From: Pararhizobium sp.
GTDB lineage: Bacteria; Pseudomonadota; Alphaproteobacteria; Rhizobiales; Rhizobiaceae
Reading direction: 5' to 3'
Assembly (NCBI GenBank): GCA_030655075.1
Contig: JAURWE010000061.1
Span: 138,194-202,193 of the forward strand
DNA length: 64,000 nucleotides
The notes below the pieces were generated by a model. That model made no database searches. It was not told the DNA's origin and saw only the letters and a list, made by a program, of their open reading frames with translations. Each line of letters opens with the position of its first letter. Positions within the stretch are counted from its first letter, which is position 1. Below, piece by piece: positions 46,332-55,433 of this stretch. A program made the position numbers and the translations under genes.

Positions 46332-47096
46332 TTACTTGACCAGAACGGGACCGGAGCCGCGTGGCGGCTCGTTCTCGTTGATGATGCCGAGACGGCGTGC
46401 CACTTCCTGATAGGCCTCGACGAGGCCGCCCATGTCGCGGCGGAAGCGGTCCTTGTCCATCTTTTCCTTTGTCTCGACGTCCCACAGACGGCAGCTGTCT
46501 GGCGAAATCTCGTCCGCCAGGATGATGCGCATCATGTCGCCTTCGAACAGGCGGCCGCACTCGATCTTGAAGTCGACAAGCTGGATGCCGACGCCGAGAA
46601 ACAGGCCGGTGAGGAAGTCGTTGATGCGGATGGCAAGCGCCATGATATCGTCGAGTTCCTGCGGGCTTGCCCAGCCGACCGCCGTGATGTGCTCTTCCGA
46701 GACCATCGGATCTTCAAGCGCATCGGCCTTGTAGTAGAATTCGATGATCGAGCGCGGCAGAACCACGCCTTCCTCGATGCCCAGGCGCTTGGCCAGAGAA
46801 CCGGCGGCGACATTGCGCACGACGATCTCGAGCGGGATGATCTCGACTTCCTTGATCAGCTGCTCGCGCATGTTCAGCCGGCGGATGAAATGCGTCGGAA
46901 TGCCGATCCGGTTCAGATGCGTGAAGATGTACTCGGAAATGCGGTTGTTCAGAACGCCCTTGCCGTCGATGACTTCATGCTTTTTGGCGTTGAAGGCGGT
47001 TGCGTCGTCCTTGAAGAACTGGATCAGCGTGCCCGGCTCGGGACCCTCATAAAGGATCTTGGCCTTGCCCTCGTAGATACGGCGGCGACGGTTCAT
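46332..47096 (-). CDS. purC: SAICAR synthetase
   Basis: 254 residues, the usual length, from the ATG giving MNRRRRIYEGKAKILYEG; the longer frame to 47135 is unsupported. KDDATAFNAKKHEVIDGKG, FIRRLNMREQLIKEVEIIPLE and ISPDSCRLWDVET are family blocks. It joins aspartate to CAIR using ATP and heads the purC-purS-(two coiled-coil genes)-purQ-lipoprotein run. Confidence 0.96.
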   Translation of the reverse strand: MNRRRRIYEGKAKILYEGPEPGTLIQFFKDDATAFNAKKHEVIDGKGVLNNRISEYIFTHLNRIGIPTHFIRRLNMREQLIKEVEIIPLEIVVRNVAAGSLAKRLGIEEGVVLPRSIIEFYYKADALEDPMVSEEHITAVGWASPQELDDIMALAIRINDFLTGLFLGVGIQLVDFKIECGRLFEGDMMRIILADEISPDSCRLWDVETKEKMDKDRFRRDMGGLVEAYQEVARRLGIINENEPPRGSGPVLVK

Positions 47097-47332
47097 GATT
47101 TTTCTCTGTTGTTTGGCGCGCTTGGGCTCACGCATTTCAATCTATAGTCCCGGGTGCATATCCGAATTACATCGGTTTCACAATCGGCGTTCCATCCCGT
47201 CCCCGAATTTCGGCTCGCGGCAACCGGAAAGTGCCGGAACCGGAAAGTTCGGATTGCACTTTCGATGCTCATTTGATTTATGGGGGCGGAAACCGGCCTC
47301 TTAAAGGCGAGAATTTGACGGGAGATCAGACG

Positions 47333-47647
47333 ATGACTGGCTTTAACGATCGCGAGAAGGCTTTCGAAGGCAAATTTGCACTCGATCAGGAGCTGAAATT
47401 CAGGGCGGAAGCCCGCCGCAACAAGCTTCTGGGCCAGTGGGCTGCCGGTCTGATGGGCAAAGCCGACGTCGATGCCTATGCCAAGGAAGTGGTCGCCTCC
47501 GATTTCGAAGAAGCCGGTGACGAGGACGTGTTCCGCAAGATTCGTGGCGATTTCGATGCCGCCGGCGTCACCCAGTCCGATGCCGATATCCGCTCCAAGA
47601 TGCTGGAACTACTGGCCATTGCGGTCGATCAGATCCAGAACACCTGA
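47333..47647 (+). CDS. F1 ATPase inhibitor subunit zeta (DUF1476)
   Basis: 104 residues. The sequence (MTGFNDREKAFEGKFALDQE, FRAEARRNKLLGQWAAG, a C-terminal four-helix core) matches the alphaproteobacterial DUF1476 family shown in Paracoccus to be the zeta inhibitor of the F1Fo ATP synthase. The N-terminal helix blocks rotation when ATP hydrolysis is favoured. GGGAG precedes the ATG. It is divergent from purC. Confidence 0.9.
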   Translation: MTGFNDREKAFEGKFALDQELKFRAEARRNKLLGQWAAGLMGKADVDAYAKEVVASDFEEAGDEDVFRKIRGDFDAAGVTQSDADIRSKMLELLAIAVDQIQNT

Positions 47648-47725
47648 TAATTCCAGCCGATACGCTCGTGCAACGCCCTGGCCTGGAAAAGGGCCCGGGC
47701 TGCAGCGGACTTTGCTGCGGCAGGT

Positions 47726-50347
47726 TCAAATTGTGCGGCTGATTTTCGATTGCAGGGCGTGCACCGGCTGCGGTTCCGGACGCCAGGGCTCGTTGACGAC
47801 GAAGTCGGCCAGCTTGCCGGCGGTCATGGCCGCAGCAAACGCATAGCCCTGCAGAATATCGCAGCCCAGATCGCGCAAAATAGCGGCGTGGGCAAAGGTC
47901 TCGACGCCCTCCGCCACCACTTCGATCCCCAGCGACCGGCCGATCTCGATCATCGACCCCACCAGTTTTCGCTGTTCGACAGACGTGTCGATCGGATTGA
48001 CCAGCGTGCGGTCGATCTTGAGACGGCGCGGGCTTAATTGCAGCAGACTGACGATCGACGCGTGTCCGGTTCCGAAATCATCGATTTCGATATCGATGCC
48101 CAGTGACCGGATCTGCCGGAGGTTTTCCGTGACGGTCACATCGACATCGTCGAGAAAAATCGATTCCAGCAACTCGAACGATACGGTTCCAGGCTCGATG
48201 TTCAGACTGCGCAGGCTGTCGGCCAGATGCGGGTCATGCAAGCGCCGTGACGAGACGTTGACCGACACTTTCGGGATCGCGATACCGTTGCGCTGCCAGG
48301 CCTTCAGATCGTTCAGAGCCTGCGTCAGGATCGAGTGGTCGATGACTGCCACAACATTCAGATCCTCGGCGATGTTGAGAAAGCTGTCGGGCGCTAGAAT
48401 GCCGCGCACTGGGTGATCCCAGCGTGCCAGGGTCTCGACGCCAACGACATCGAAGGTCTTCGCGTCAAACTGCGGCTGGTAGTAGGCGACGAAGGCGTTC
48501 TGCTCGATGCCGTGCAGAATCTCGTCTGCCACCCGCTTGGTGGTCAGGATCTGTGCCTGGATCTCGTGCGAGAAGAATTCGTAGCGGTTCCGCCCGAGAC
48601 TTTTTGCCCGGTAAAGGGCGATATCGGCATTGATCAGCAACTGCTTCGGGTCGACGTTCGGCCCATCGCAGGCAATGCCGATGCTGGCGCCGAAGCGGCA
48701 GAGGTGACCGTTGAATTCTACCGGCCGCCGCAGCTCTTCGATGATGCGTCCGGCAATGATGGCAAGCTTGCGCGTCTGATCCGGCGCGACCGTCGAGATG
48801 AAAACGAACTCATCGCCGCCGACGCGGGCAACGAAGTCGCCGCTGCGCATGTTCTTGCTCAGAACCTCGGCCACATGCACGAGCATGGAATCGCCGGCCT
48901 GATGGCCGAGCGTGTCGTTGATCTGCTTGAAGCGGTCGAGATCGATATGGAGAATGGCAACGGAAGCGCCGGACACCAGACATTCCGCCGCCGTCTGCTC
49001 AAGGGTCTGGTCCATGTAACGCCGGTTGGGCAGGCCCGTGAGGTGGTCGTGCAGCGCATTGTATTCGATGCTGACCTTCGCCGCCTCAAGATCGTCGCTG
49101 CGCTGTTCGGCCAGTACCTTGGAGCGCTCCAGCTCGGCACGCAGCTCGATATCGGGCGTCACGTCCCAGTTCGCGCCGATCAGCCGATGGGTGCCGCTCT
49201 TGTCAATATAGGGGGCCCCGCGTGCGCGAATATGCCTGATGCTTCCATCACGCCGGACAATCCGGAATTCATTGGTAAAGGGCCTTGCGTCCTTGGCCGA
49301 GTCCGCAACTGTCCGCATGGCGCGCTCTGCGTCATCGGGATGGAGCATGCTTTCCCAGTCGAACGTGGAGTTGCTGATCTCTTCGCGGGTCACCCCGTAA
49401 ATTTCCAGCAGGCGGTCATCCCAATGCAGGCTTCCCGTGTCGATGTTGGCCTCGAAGACGCCGATCTGGGAAATTTCGAGCGCCAGCTCCAGGCTGCGGG
49501 AGATTTCCGCCAGCCGTCTCTCGGTGTTCTTCCGCTCCGTTATATCCGTATCGGTGCCGGTGATGCGGGCCGGGCGGCCGTCTTCGTACCAGTCGGAGGT
49601 GGCGCCGCGGCTTTCGATCCACACCCAGCGGCCGTCCCGGTGCCGTTCGCGGTATTCAAACACGTTGAACTGCGCGCCGCAGGCTTCCTGCTTGACGATC
49701 GAATTGAGCACGTGCTCGCGGTCGTCAGGGTGAACCGTCTCGATCCAGTTTTCGAGCGCTCCGTCGATCTCTTCATCGGCACCGATGCCGCGAAGCTGTT
49801 TCCAGGTGTCCGAATAAAACATCTCGTTGCTGCGCAGATTGTGGTCCCAGACGCCCTGGCCGGAACTTTGCAGCGCGGTGTTCCAGCGCTGTTCGTTGTA
49901 AATCAGGGCAGCTTCCGCTTTTTTCTGCGCGTCGATATCGACATTCTGCAGCACGAAAATCTCGCCGCCGCTGATCGTCTCATTGTGCAGCAGGGAGAGG
50001 GAGGCCAGCATCCAGGCGGCAGACCCATCCTTGCGCTTGAAGCGGACTTCCGATCGGCAGGAGCCTGTGCCGGCCGCCCGCATCGTCTCAAGCACCGCAA
50101 GGCACCGTTCCGCATCGTCTTCATGGTAGAGGCCGTCGACACCGGCAGCGAACGTGTCATCGGGCAGATAGCCAAGGCTTTTGCGAAACGCCGCATTGGC
50201 GTAAAGGATCGTGCGGTCCATCGCGGCAATCGCCAGACCCACTGCTGCATTGTCGACGATATCTCGCAGCAGTTCGTCGTTTCCTGAGAAACGAAGGAAT
50301 GCCTGCGCCGGATTTTCTGACTTCAATATGTGCAAAGCGAATAACAT
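47726..50347 (-). CDS. PAS-PAS-PAS-GGDEF-EAL cyclic-di-GMP protein
   Basis: 873 residues, cytosolic, no transmembrane helix. Three PAS/PAC units lie at about residues 25-150, 155-275 and 285-405. The diguanylate cyclase domain (about 430-595) has ARVGGDEFVF with an inhibitory I-site RSGD five residues upstream, so it may synthesise c-di-GMP. The EAL domain (about 605-860) has VGVETLARWDHP (ETL for EAL), VNVSSRRL, ELLESIF, IDDFGTGHAS and VAEGVET, with the glutamates in place. It could do both or act as a sensor controlled by PAS signals. Confidence 0.93.
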   Translation of the reverse strand: MLFALHILKSENPAQAFLRFSGNDELLRDIVDNAAVGLAIAAMDRTILYANAAFRKSLGYLPDDTFAAGVDGLYHEDDAERCLAVLETMRAAGTGSCRSEVRFKRKDGSAAWMLASLSLLHNETISGGEIFVLQNVDIDAQKKAEAALIYNEQRWNTALQSSGQGVWDHNLRSNEMFYSDTWKQLRGIGADEEIDGALENWIETVHPDDREHVLNSIVKQEACGAQFNVFEYRERHRDGRWVWIESRGATSDWYEDGRPARITGTDTDITERKNTERRLAEISRSLELALEISQIGVFEANIDTGSLHWDDRLLEIYGVTREEISNSTFDWESMLHPDDAERAMRTVADSAKDARPFTNEFRIVRRDGSIRHIRARGAPYIDKSGTHRLIGANWDVTPDIELRAELERSKVLAEQRSDDLEAAKVSIEYNALHDHLTGLPNRRYMDQTLEQTAAECLVSGASVAILHIDLDRFKQINDTLGHQAGDSMLVHVAEVLSKNMRSGDFVARVGGDEFVFISTVAPDQTRKLAIIAGRIIEELRRPVEFNGHLCRFGASIGIACDGPNVDPKQLLINADIALYRAKSLGRNRYEFFSHEIQAQILTTKRVADEILHGIEQNAFVAYYQPQFDAKTFDVVGVETLARWDHPVRGILAPDSFLNIAEDLNVVAVIDHSILTQALNDLKAWQRNGIAIPKVSVNVSSRRLHDPHLADSLRSLNIEPGTVSFELLESIFLDDVDVTVTENLRQIRSLGIDIEIDDFGTGHASIVSLLQLSPRRLKIDRTLVNPIDTSVEQRKLVGSMIEIGRSLGIEVVAEGVETFAHAAILRDLGCDILQGYAFAAAMTAGKLADFVVNEPWRPEPQPVHALQSKISRTI

Positions 50348-50447
50348 CCTTCGAATATCAGCGCAGTGTACGGGAATTGAATGAAACTCTCCTTAATTCC
50401 TGATCGTCACAACCAATGGTTTCGTCAGAAACGTGATAGTAGACTGA

Positions 50448-51002
50448 TTATGGCTTCAGGCGGCTTATGAACTGCGCAAACACCATCGTGCCTTCCGGCC
50501 AGGGACCATGTCCAGAGTCCGCGTTAATATGCCCGGATTCACCCGCATCGACAAGAAGCGAACCCCAGGCATTGGCCATGTCGTCGGCATGCTCGTAGGT
50601 GCCAAACGGATCGTTGCGGCTGGCGACGACCATGGAGGGGAAGGGCAGCGGATCGCGCGGGTAGGGGCCGAAGGTCATCAGGTGCTTCGGACGGATCGAT
50701 GCATTGGCCACATCCGGCGGCGCCACGAAGAAGGCGCCGGCAACCTTGTTGCGAAAATGCGGAATGGCGTGGATGGCGGTGGCGACCCCCAGCGAATGGG
50801 CGACGATGACGACGGGCTTCGTTGCAGAATTGACATGCTCGGCCATCTGCGCCACCCAGTCCCCGCGCACGGGCTTGGCCCATTCGGCCTGCTCGACGCG
50901 CCGCGCCGAGGCGAGCTTCGACTGCCAGCGGCTCTGCCAGTGATCGGGGCCGGAATTGGTATAGCCGGGGACGATCAGTATATCTGCTTCGGATACTTTC
51001 AT
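50448..51002 (-). CDS. RBBP9/YdeN-type serine hydrolase
   Basis: 184 residues. VPGYTNSGPDHWQSRW near residue 11, the nucleophile Ser in VVIVAHSLGVATA near residue 70, the acid in ASRNDPFGTYEH and the His in ESGHINADSGHGPWP complete a catalytic triad. Family members are small soluble hydrolases of uncertain natural substrate. It stands alone. Confidence 0.92.
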   Translation of the reverse strand: MKVSEADILIVPGYTNSGPDHWQSRWQSKLASARRVEQAEWAKPVRGDWVAQMAEHVNSATKPVVIVAHSLGVATAIHAIPHFRNKVAGAFFVAPPDVANASIRPKHLMTFGPYPRDPLPFPSMVVASRNDPFGTYEHADDMANAWGSLLVDAGESGHINADSGHGPWPEGTMVFAQFISRLKP

Positions 51003-51183
51003 AATGGCGGCGATGTGAGGGTGAAGAGCAGCGAAGTCAAGAGCGGAGCCTCAACAGAATGTGAGATAACTCCGGCAATTTCTGCTATACAATGGCGTTT
51101 CAGGTCACGGCTCGCATGGCGCCGAACGATCGTCGCCTTCCGTAAGACCGTGGCCATTCTCTTGATGAGGAGGAAGACTGGCC

Positions 51184-51999
51184 ATGACGACCTTTCATGT
51201 AATGGCGGGTGCTGAGGAGGGCGTTGCCCACCCGGGTATCCGCAAGATTGCCGTTTCGGATGTGTTCAACGCCTTGCATCTAGGCTGGGCCGATTTTACG
51301 GCCAAGCCGTCGCATCTGGTGTTTCTGTGCCTGATCTATCCGATCGCCGGCCTCGTGCTGGCCGCCTGGACCTCCGGCGCCAACATGCTGCCGATCCTCT
51401 ATCCGCTGACCACCGGCTTCGCGCTGGTGGGCCCGATCGCGGCCATCGGCCTGTATGAGATCAGCAAACGCAGGGAACGCGGCATGGACACGTCCTGGCG
51501 CCATGCCTTCGATGTGCGCCACTCGACGGCGCTACCCTCGATCATCGGGCTCGGTGCGATGCTGCTGGCGCTGTTTATCGTCTGGCTGCTGGTGGCGCAG
51601 GCGCTCTATGTCCAGATGTTCGGCGATGTGCCGCCCGATTCCCTGTCGGCCTTCATCAACGGCGTGATTTCGACAGAGGCCGGCTGGAACCTCATCCTTG
51701 TCGGCAATGCCGTCGGTTTCGTCTTTGCAGTGATCGTGCTGGCGACGACCGTGGTCGCCTTTCCGCTGCTGCTCGACCGCGATGTCGGCGCCGTCTCGGC
51801 CATCCGGACTTCTGTCAGGGCGACGCTGGTCAATCCCGTGCCTGTGGCGGTCTGGGGGCTGATCGTAGCTGCCGGGCTGGCCATAGGCACCCTGACGCTG
51901 TTCGTCGGAATGGCGCTGGTCATGCCGGTGCTCGGCCACGCCACCTGGCACCTCTACCGCCGGCTGATCGAACAGCCAAAGCGGACGCAAATGTCCTGA
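51184..51999 (+). CDS. DUF2189 integral membrane protein
   Basis: 271 residues, five or six membrane helices; the family hallmark WADFTAKPSHLVFLCLIYPI and ALVGPIAAIGLYEISKRRERG are visible. The cytosolic N-terminal 35 residues are hydrophilic. The role is unknown. GAGGAGGAA is near the ATG. A strong terminator follows. Confidence 0.88.
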   Translation: MTTFHVMAGAEEGVAHPGIRKIAVSDVFNALHLGWADFTAKPSHLVFLCLIYPIAGLVLAAWTSGANMLPILYPLTTGFALVGPIAAIGLYEISKRRERGMDTSWRHAFDVRHSTALPSIIGLGAMLLALFIVWLLVAQALYVQMFGDVPPDSLSAFINGVISTEAGWNLILVGNAVGFVFAVIVLATTVVAFPLLLDRDVGAVSAIRTSVRATLVNPVPVAVWGLIVAAGLAIGTLTLFVGMALVMPVLGHATWHLYRRLIEQPKRTQMS

Positions 52000-52015
52000 G
52001 ATCTCTATAGAAACA

Positions 52016-52054
52016 GACAAGCCGCCCCAGGGGGCGGCTTGTCGCGTTTTTTTT
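52016..52054. terminator. Bidirectional-looking terminator between DUF2189 and purB
   Basis: A 13-bp perfect inverted repeat GACAAGCCGCCCC / GGGGCGGCTTGTC with almost no loop, followed by TTTTTTTT on the plus strand. Genes on both sides end here. Confidence 0.85.
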
Positions 52055-52069
52055 AAAGGCTGCCGAGGT

Positions 52070-53371
52070 TTAGCCGAAGACGCGGTTGAAGATCGTGTCG
52101 ACGTGTTTGGTGTGATAGGCGAGGTCGAATTTCTCGCGCAGGTCCTCCTCAGACAACGCCGCGCGCACCTCCGCGTCGGCCAGAAGCTCCTCGAGAAAAT
52201 CCTTGCCCTGTTCCCAGACCTTCATCGCATTGCGCTGAACGAGCCTGTAGGAATCTTCACGCGATACGCCGGCCTGGGTGAGGGCCAAAAGGACGCGCTG
52301 GGAGTGAACAAGGCCGCGGAATTTGTTCAGGTTGTTCATCATGTTTTCCGGATAGACCAGCAGCTTGTCGATGACGGAGGTCAGGCGCGACAGGGCGAAG
52401 TCCAAGGTAACAGTCGCGTCCGGGCCGATCATCCGCTCGACCGACGAGTGCGAGATATCGCGCTCGTGCCACAGCGCCACGTTTTCCATGGCAGGAATGG
52501 CGAAGGAGCGGACCATGCGGGCAAGACCGGTGAGGTTTTCAGTAAGCACCGGGTTACGCTTGTGCGGCATGGCAGACGAACCCTTTTGGCCGGGCGAGAA
52601 GAATTCCTCGGCTTCCAGCACCTCGGTGCGCTGCAGGTGACGAATTTCGGTGGCCAGGCGCTCGATCGACGAGGCAATGACGCCAAGCGTGGCGAAATAC
52701 ATGGCATGGCGGTCGCGCGGGATGACCTGCGTCGACACCGGCTCGACTGCAAGACCGAGTGCCTTGGCGACATGCTCCTCGACGCGCGGATCGATGTTAG
52801 CAAAGGTGCCGACAGCACCCGAAATGGCGCAGGTGGCGATCTCTTCGCGGGCGGCGACCAGCCGCTTGCGGCAGCGTTCGAACTCGGCGTAGGCCAGCGC
52901 CATCTTGATGCCGAAGGTGATCGGCTCGGCATGGATGCCATGGCTGCGGCCGATGGTGACGGTATCCTTATGCTCGAAGGCGCGGCGCTTGATCGCTTCC
53001 AGCAGCTTGTCGAGATCGGCCAGCATCAGGTCTGTTGCCCGCACCAGCTGGATGTTGAAGCAGGTATCGAGAACATCCGACGAGGTCATGCCCTGGTGCA
53101 CGAAGCGGGCATCGGGACCGACGATTTCAGCCAGATGCGTCAGGAAGGCGATGACGTCATGTTTCGTGACGGCCTCGATCTCGTCGATGCGGGCGACGTC
53201 GAACGTTGCGGCATTGCCCTTTTCCCAAATCGTTGCGGCGGCGGATTTCGGAATAACGCCGAGATCGGCAAGCGCGTCGCAGGCATGCGCCTCGATCTCG
53301 AACCAGATGCGGAATTTCGTTTCCGGCGACCAGATGGCGACCATTTCCGGCCGGGAGTAACGGGGGATCAT
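52070..53371 (-). CDS. purB: Adenylosuccinate lyase
   Basis: 433 residues. The signature loop GSSAMPHKRNPV, the catalytic His region HQGMTSSDVLDT and GRSHGIHAEPITFG are present. It releases fumarate from SAICAR and adenylosuccinate. It is separate from the purC operon and probably has its own promoter. Confidence 0.96.
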   Translation of the reverse strand: MIPRYSRPEMVAIWSPETKFRIWFEIEAHACDALADLGVIPKSAAATIWEKGNAATFDVARIDEIEAVTKHDVIAFLTHLAEIVGPDARFVHQGMTSSDVLDTCFNIQLVRATDLMLADLDKLLEAIKRRAFEHKDTVTIGRSHGIHAEPITFGIKMALAYAEFERCRKRLVAAREEIATCAISGAVGTFANIDPRVEEHVAKALGLAVEPVSTQVIPRDRHAMYFATLGVIASSIERLATEIRHLQRTEVLEAEEFFSPGQKGSSAMPHKRNPVLTENLTGLARMVRSFAIPAMENVALWHERDISHSSVERMIGPDATVTLDFALSRLTSVIDKLLVYPENMMNNLNKFRGLVHSQRVLLALTQAGVSREDSYRLVQRNAMKVWEQGKDFLEELLADAEVRAALSEEDLREKFDLAYHTKHVDTIFNRVFG

Positions 53372-53447
53372 ACGCGTCCACTTTCGTCAGAGTTCTTGCG
53401 ATGCGCCCGCTTTAGCAAGGATGGCCGGCAATCTCAACAAGATGCGA

Positions 53448-53969
53448 TCATATCCTGCGGGCAAGCCACAAGCTGGTGCCCGCAAGAACCACAAAACCAA
53501 GCGGCAGATAGAGCCCGAGCCCCATGACGAGAAACTGGTATACGGCACTGGCCGAGGTGAAGACGAACTGGAACATCCAGGTCACCGTGCCGAACGGCGC
53601 GTGCCATTGGGCATAGAACAGCCGGTACTGCAGCGCGAACAGCCCGGCGGTCACCATGACCGTGCAAAGCGTCAGAATCAGAAAGGCTGCGGCCAGCCGC
53701 GTTTCGAGCCCCCGGCCGTTGGCGACGAGCCGGGCTGTTAACAGCGACAGCGGCCAGGCGATCAAGCCGCCAGCGAAAAACAGGACGAGAATGATGTCGA
53801 GATTGAAGGTCTCGGTGCGGATGCGCAGACAAAGCGCCAGAAGTGCCGAGAGGGACATCGCCGCGCCCCACAACGGCGCGCCGTAAACGGTTTCGGCCCG
53901 GCTCGGAAACGATCTGCGCAGCCGCCGCCAAAAGCCACCGGAGGCCGGGAGCGGCTCCGCTTGCCTCAT
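53448..53969 (-). CDS. Four-helix membrane protein, third gene of the rpe operon
   Basis: 173 residues from the ATG that overlaps the DUF2259 stop (ATGA). Four predicted helices (GAAMSLSALLALCLRI, IILVLFFAGGLIAWPLSLLT, AAFLILTLCTVMVTAGLF and the C-terminal LGLYLPLGFVVLAGTSLWLA). Arg-rich N-terminus in the cytosol. I recognise no family; a membrane partner for the secreted DUF2259 protein is possible. Confidence 0.8.
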   Translation of the reverse strand: MRQAEPLPASGGFWRRLRRSFPSRAETVYGAPLWGAAMSLSALLALCLRIRTETFNLDIILVLFFAGGLIAWPLSLLTARLVANGRGLETRLAAAFLILTLCTVMVTAGLFALQYRLFYAQWHAPFGTVTWMFQFVFTSASAVYQFLVMGLGLYLPLGFVVLAGTSLWLARRI

Positions 53970-54697
53970 GGGGCGACGCGAACGGGAACCGCGATCCAGC
54001 GGCCATCCTTGCCTTCGAAACCCTCGGTGTTGACCTGTACCAGCGCGATATGCAGCGGCGTCGCACCGGTGTTGGTGACGACAGCGCCGAGGCGGTAGCC
54101 GACCGGGCAGCCTCGGCTTTCCGGAATGCCCGTGTCTTCTCGCACCTTGATATTGGCGGCCTGGCCGTTGAACTCGGTGATCTTCAGACGAAAGCCGGTA
54201 AAGGCATCGGCAAGACCCTTGCACTTTTCCGAGGGCGGCAGAGGGAACTGTTCGAGCTGCAGCGTATAGGCGCCACCGGCGATCGGATCGGACGGGAAGC
54301 CGAAATAGCGGACCTTGAACGGATCGCTGTCGACCTCGCTGATCGGATTGAAGGCCACCAGATGTCCGGGCGATGCGGCCAGCTTGTTATCGCCGATCAG
54401 CGTTTTCGCCTTTGTCGCCGCTTCGCTGCGGGCCTCGTCAAGCGAGGCTTCCTTCTCGATGCGCACCCGCACCGGCGTTCCCGGCAGGAACGTGTCATTG
54501 ACCGTGTCGACGAAATAGATGTTCGAATAGGGAAAACCCGATCCATCGAGAACGCCGTATTCCTCAAAGGCGAAAACCGAGGAATCCGGCGAAAAGCCGA
54601 TGATGTTCAGTGAGGAAATGTCGGCCGCAAAGCTGCGTCCGGCAAGCAGGAGCAAGCTGAGCACGGTGGCGCAGGTGGTTCGAAGAAGGATGCTCAT
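53966..54697 (-). CDS. DUF2259 secreted protein
   Basis: 243 residues with a signal peptide (LSLLLLAGRSFAAD). The mature start SLNIIGFSPDSSVFAFEEYG and DGSGFPYSNIYFVDTVNDTF is the DUF2259 pattern, probably an all-beta periplasmic fold. Two Cys (SEKCKGL and RGCPVGYRL) could pair. It overlaps rpe by four bases and its downstream neighbour by four. Confidence 0.88.
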   Translation of the reverse strand: MSILLRTTCATVLSLLLLAGRSFAADISSLNIIGFSPDSSVFAFEEYGVLDGSGFPYSNIYFVDTVNDTFLPGTPVRVRIEKEASLDEARSEAATKAKTLIGDNKLAASPGHLVAFNPISEVDSDPFKVRYFGFPSDPIAGGAYTLQLEQFPLPPSEKCKGLADAFTGFRLKITEFNGQAANIKVREDTGIPESRGCPVGYRLGAVVTNTGATPLHIALVQVNTEGFEGKDGRWIAVPVRVAP

Positions 54698-55371
54698 GCG
54701 CGTGCCTCCTCGGCGGGTTGGCGGATCGCCTCGATGGCGGCGCGGTAGTCGGCCACCGAATCGCCCTTGAAAATGGCTGAGCCGGCCACGAAGACATTGG
54801 CGCCGGCGCGCGCGGCAATGCCGGCGGTTTCCGGCATGATGCCGCCATCGACTTCGATTTCGATCGGCCGGTCGCCGATCAGGGTCTTTACCCGGCGAAT
54901 TTTCTCATCCATCGCCATGACGAACTTCTGGCCGCCGAAGCCGGGGCTGACCGTCATGACCAGAATGAGATCGAGCTGGTCGAGCATATATTCGATGGCG
55001 CTTTCCGGCGTCGCCGGATTGATCGAGACGCCGGCCTTCTTGCCGAGCGAACGGATGGTCTGCAGCGAGCGGTGCAGATGCGGGCCTGCTTCCGCGTGCA
55101 CGGTGATGATATCGCAGCCGGCCTTGGCAAAGGCTTCGATATAGGGATCGGCCGGGGCAATCATCAGATGGCAGTCGAAGGTCGCCTGCGAATAGGGGCG
55201 CAGTGCCTTGATCACATCCGGACCAAAGGAGATGTTCGGCACGAAGTGACCGTCCATCACGTCCAGGTGAATCCAGTCGGCGCCCGCCTCTGTAACGTCC
55301 CGAACCTCCTGGCCAAGCCTGGAGAAGTCGGCAGCGAGGATCGAAGGGGCGATCCGGATTGGAAATGGCAT
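54694..55371 (-). CDS. rpe: Ribulose-phosphate 3-epimerase
   Basis: 225 residues, TIM barrel with LAADFSRL, WIHLDVMDGHFVPNISFG (catalytic Asp and His), HLMI, TVSPGFGGQ and IEVDGGI (second catalytic Asp). It interconverts ribulose-5-phosphate and xylulose-5-phosphate. It starts a three-gene operon with overlaps. Confidence 0.96.
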   Translation of the reverse strand: MPFPIRIAPSILAADFSRLGQEVRDVTEAGADWIHLDVMDGHFVPNISFGPDVIKALRPYSQATFDCHLMIAPADPYIEAFAKAGCDIITVHAEAGPHLHRSLQTIRSLGKKAGVSINPATPESAIEYMLDQLDLILVMTVSPGFGGQKFVMAMDEKIRRVKTLIGDRPIEIEVDGGIMPETAGIAARAGANVFVAGSAIFKGDSVADYRAAIEAIRQPAEEARA

Positions 55372-55433
55372 GCTTTGGCTCCAGAATGCTGGGTGTGATG
55401 CGCAATATCACCCCTTTTGGCGCCGAACAACAA

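Noticed and set aside
48413..50287. Long plus-strand open frame opposite the PAS-GGDEF-EAL gene
   Set aside because: Composition is a shadow of the true gene; no domain is visible.
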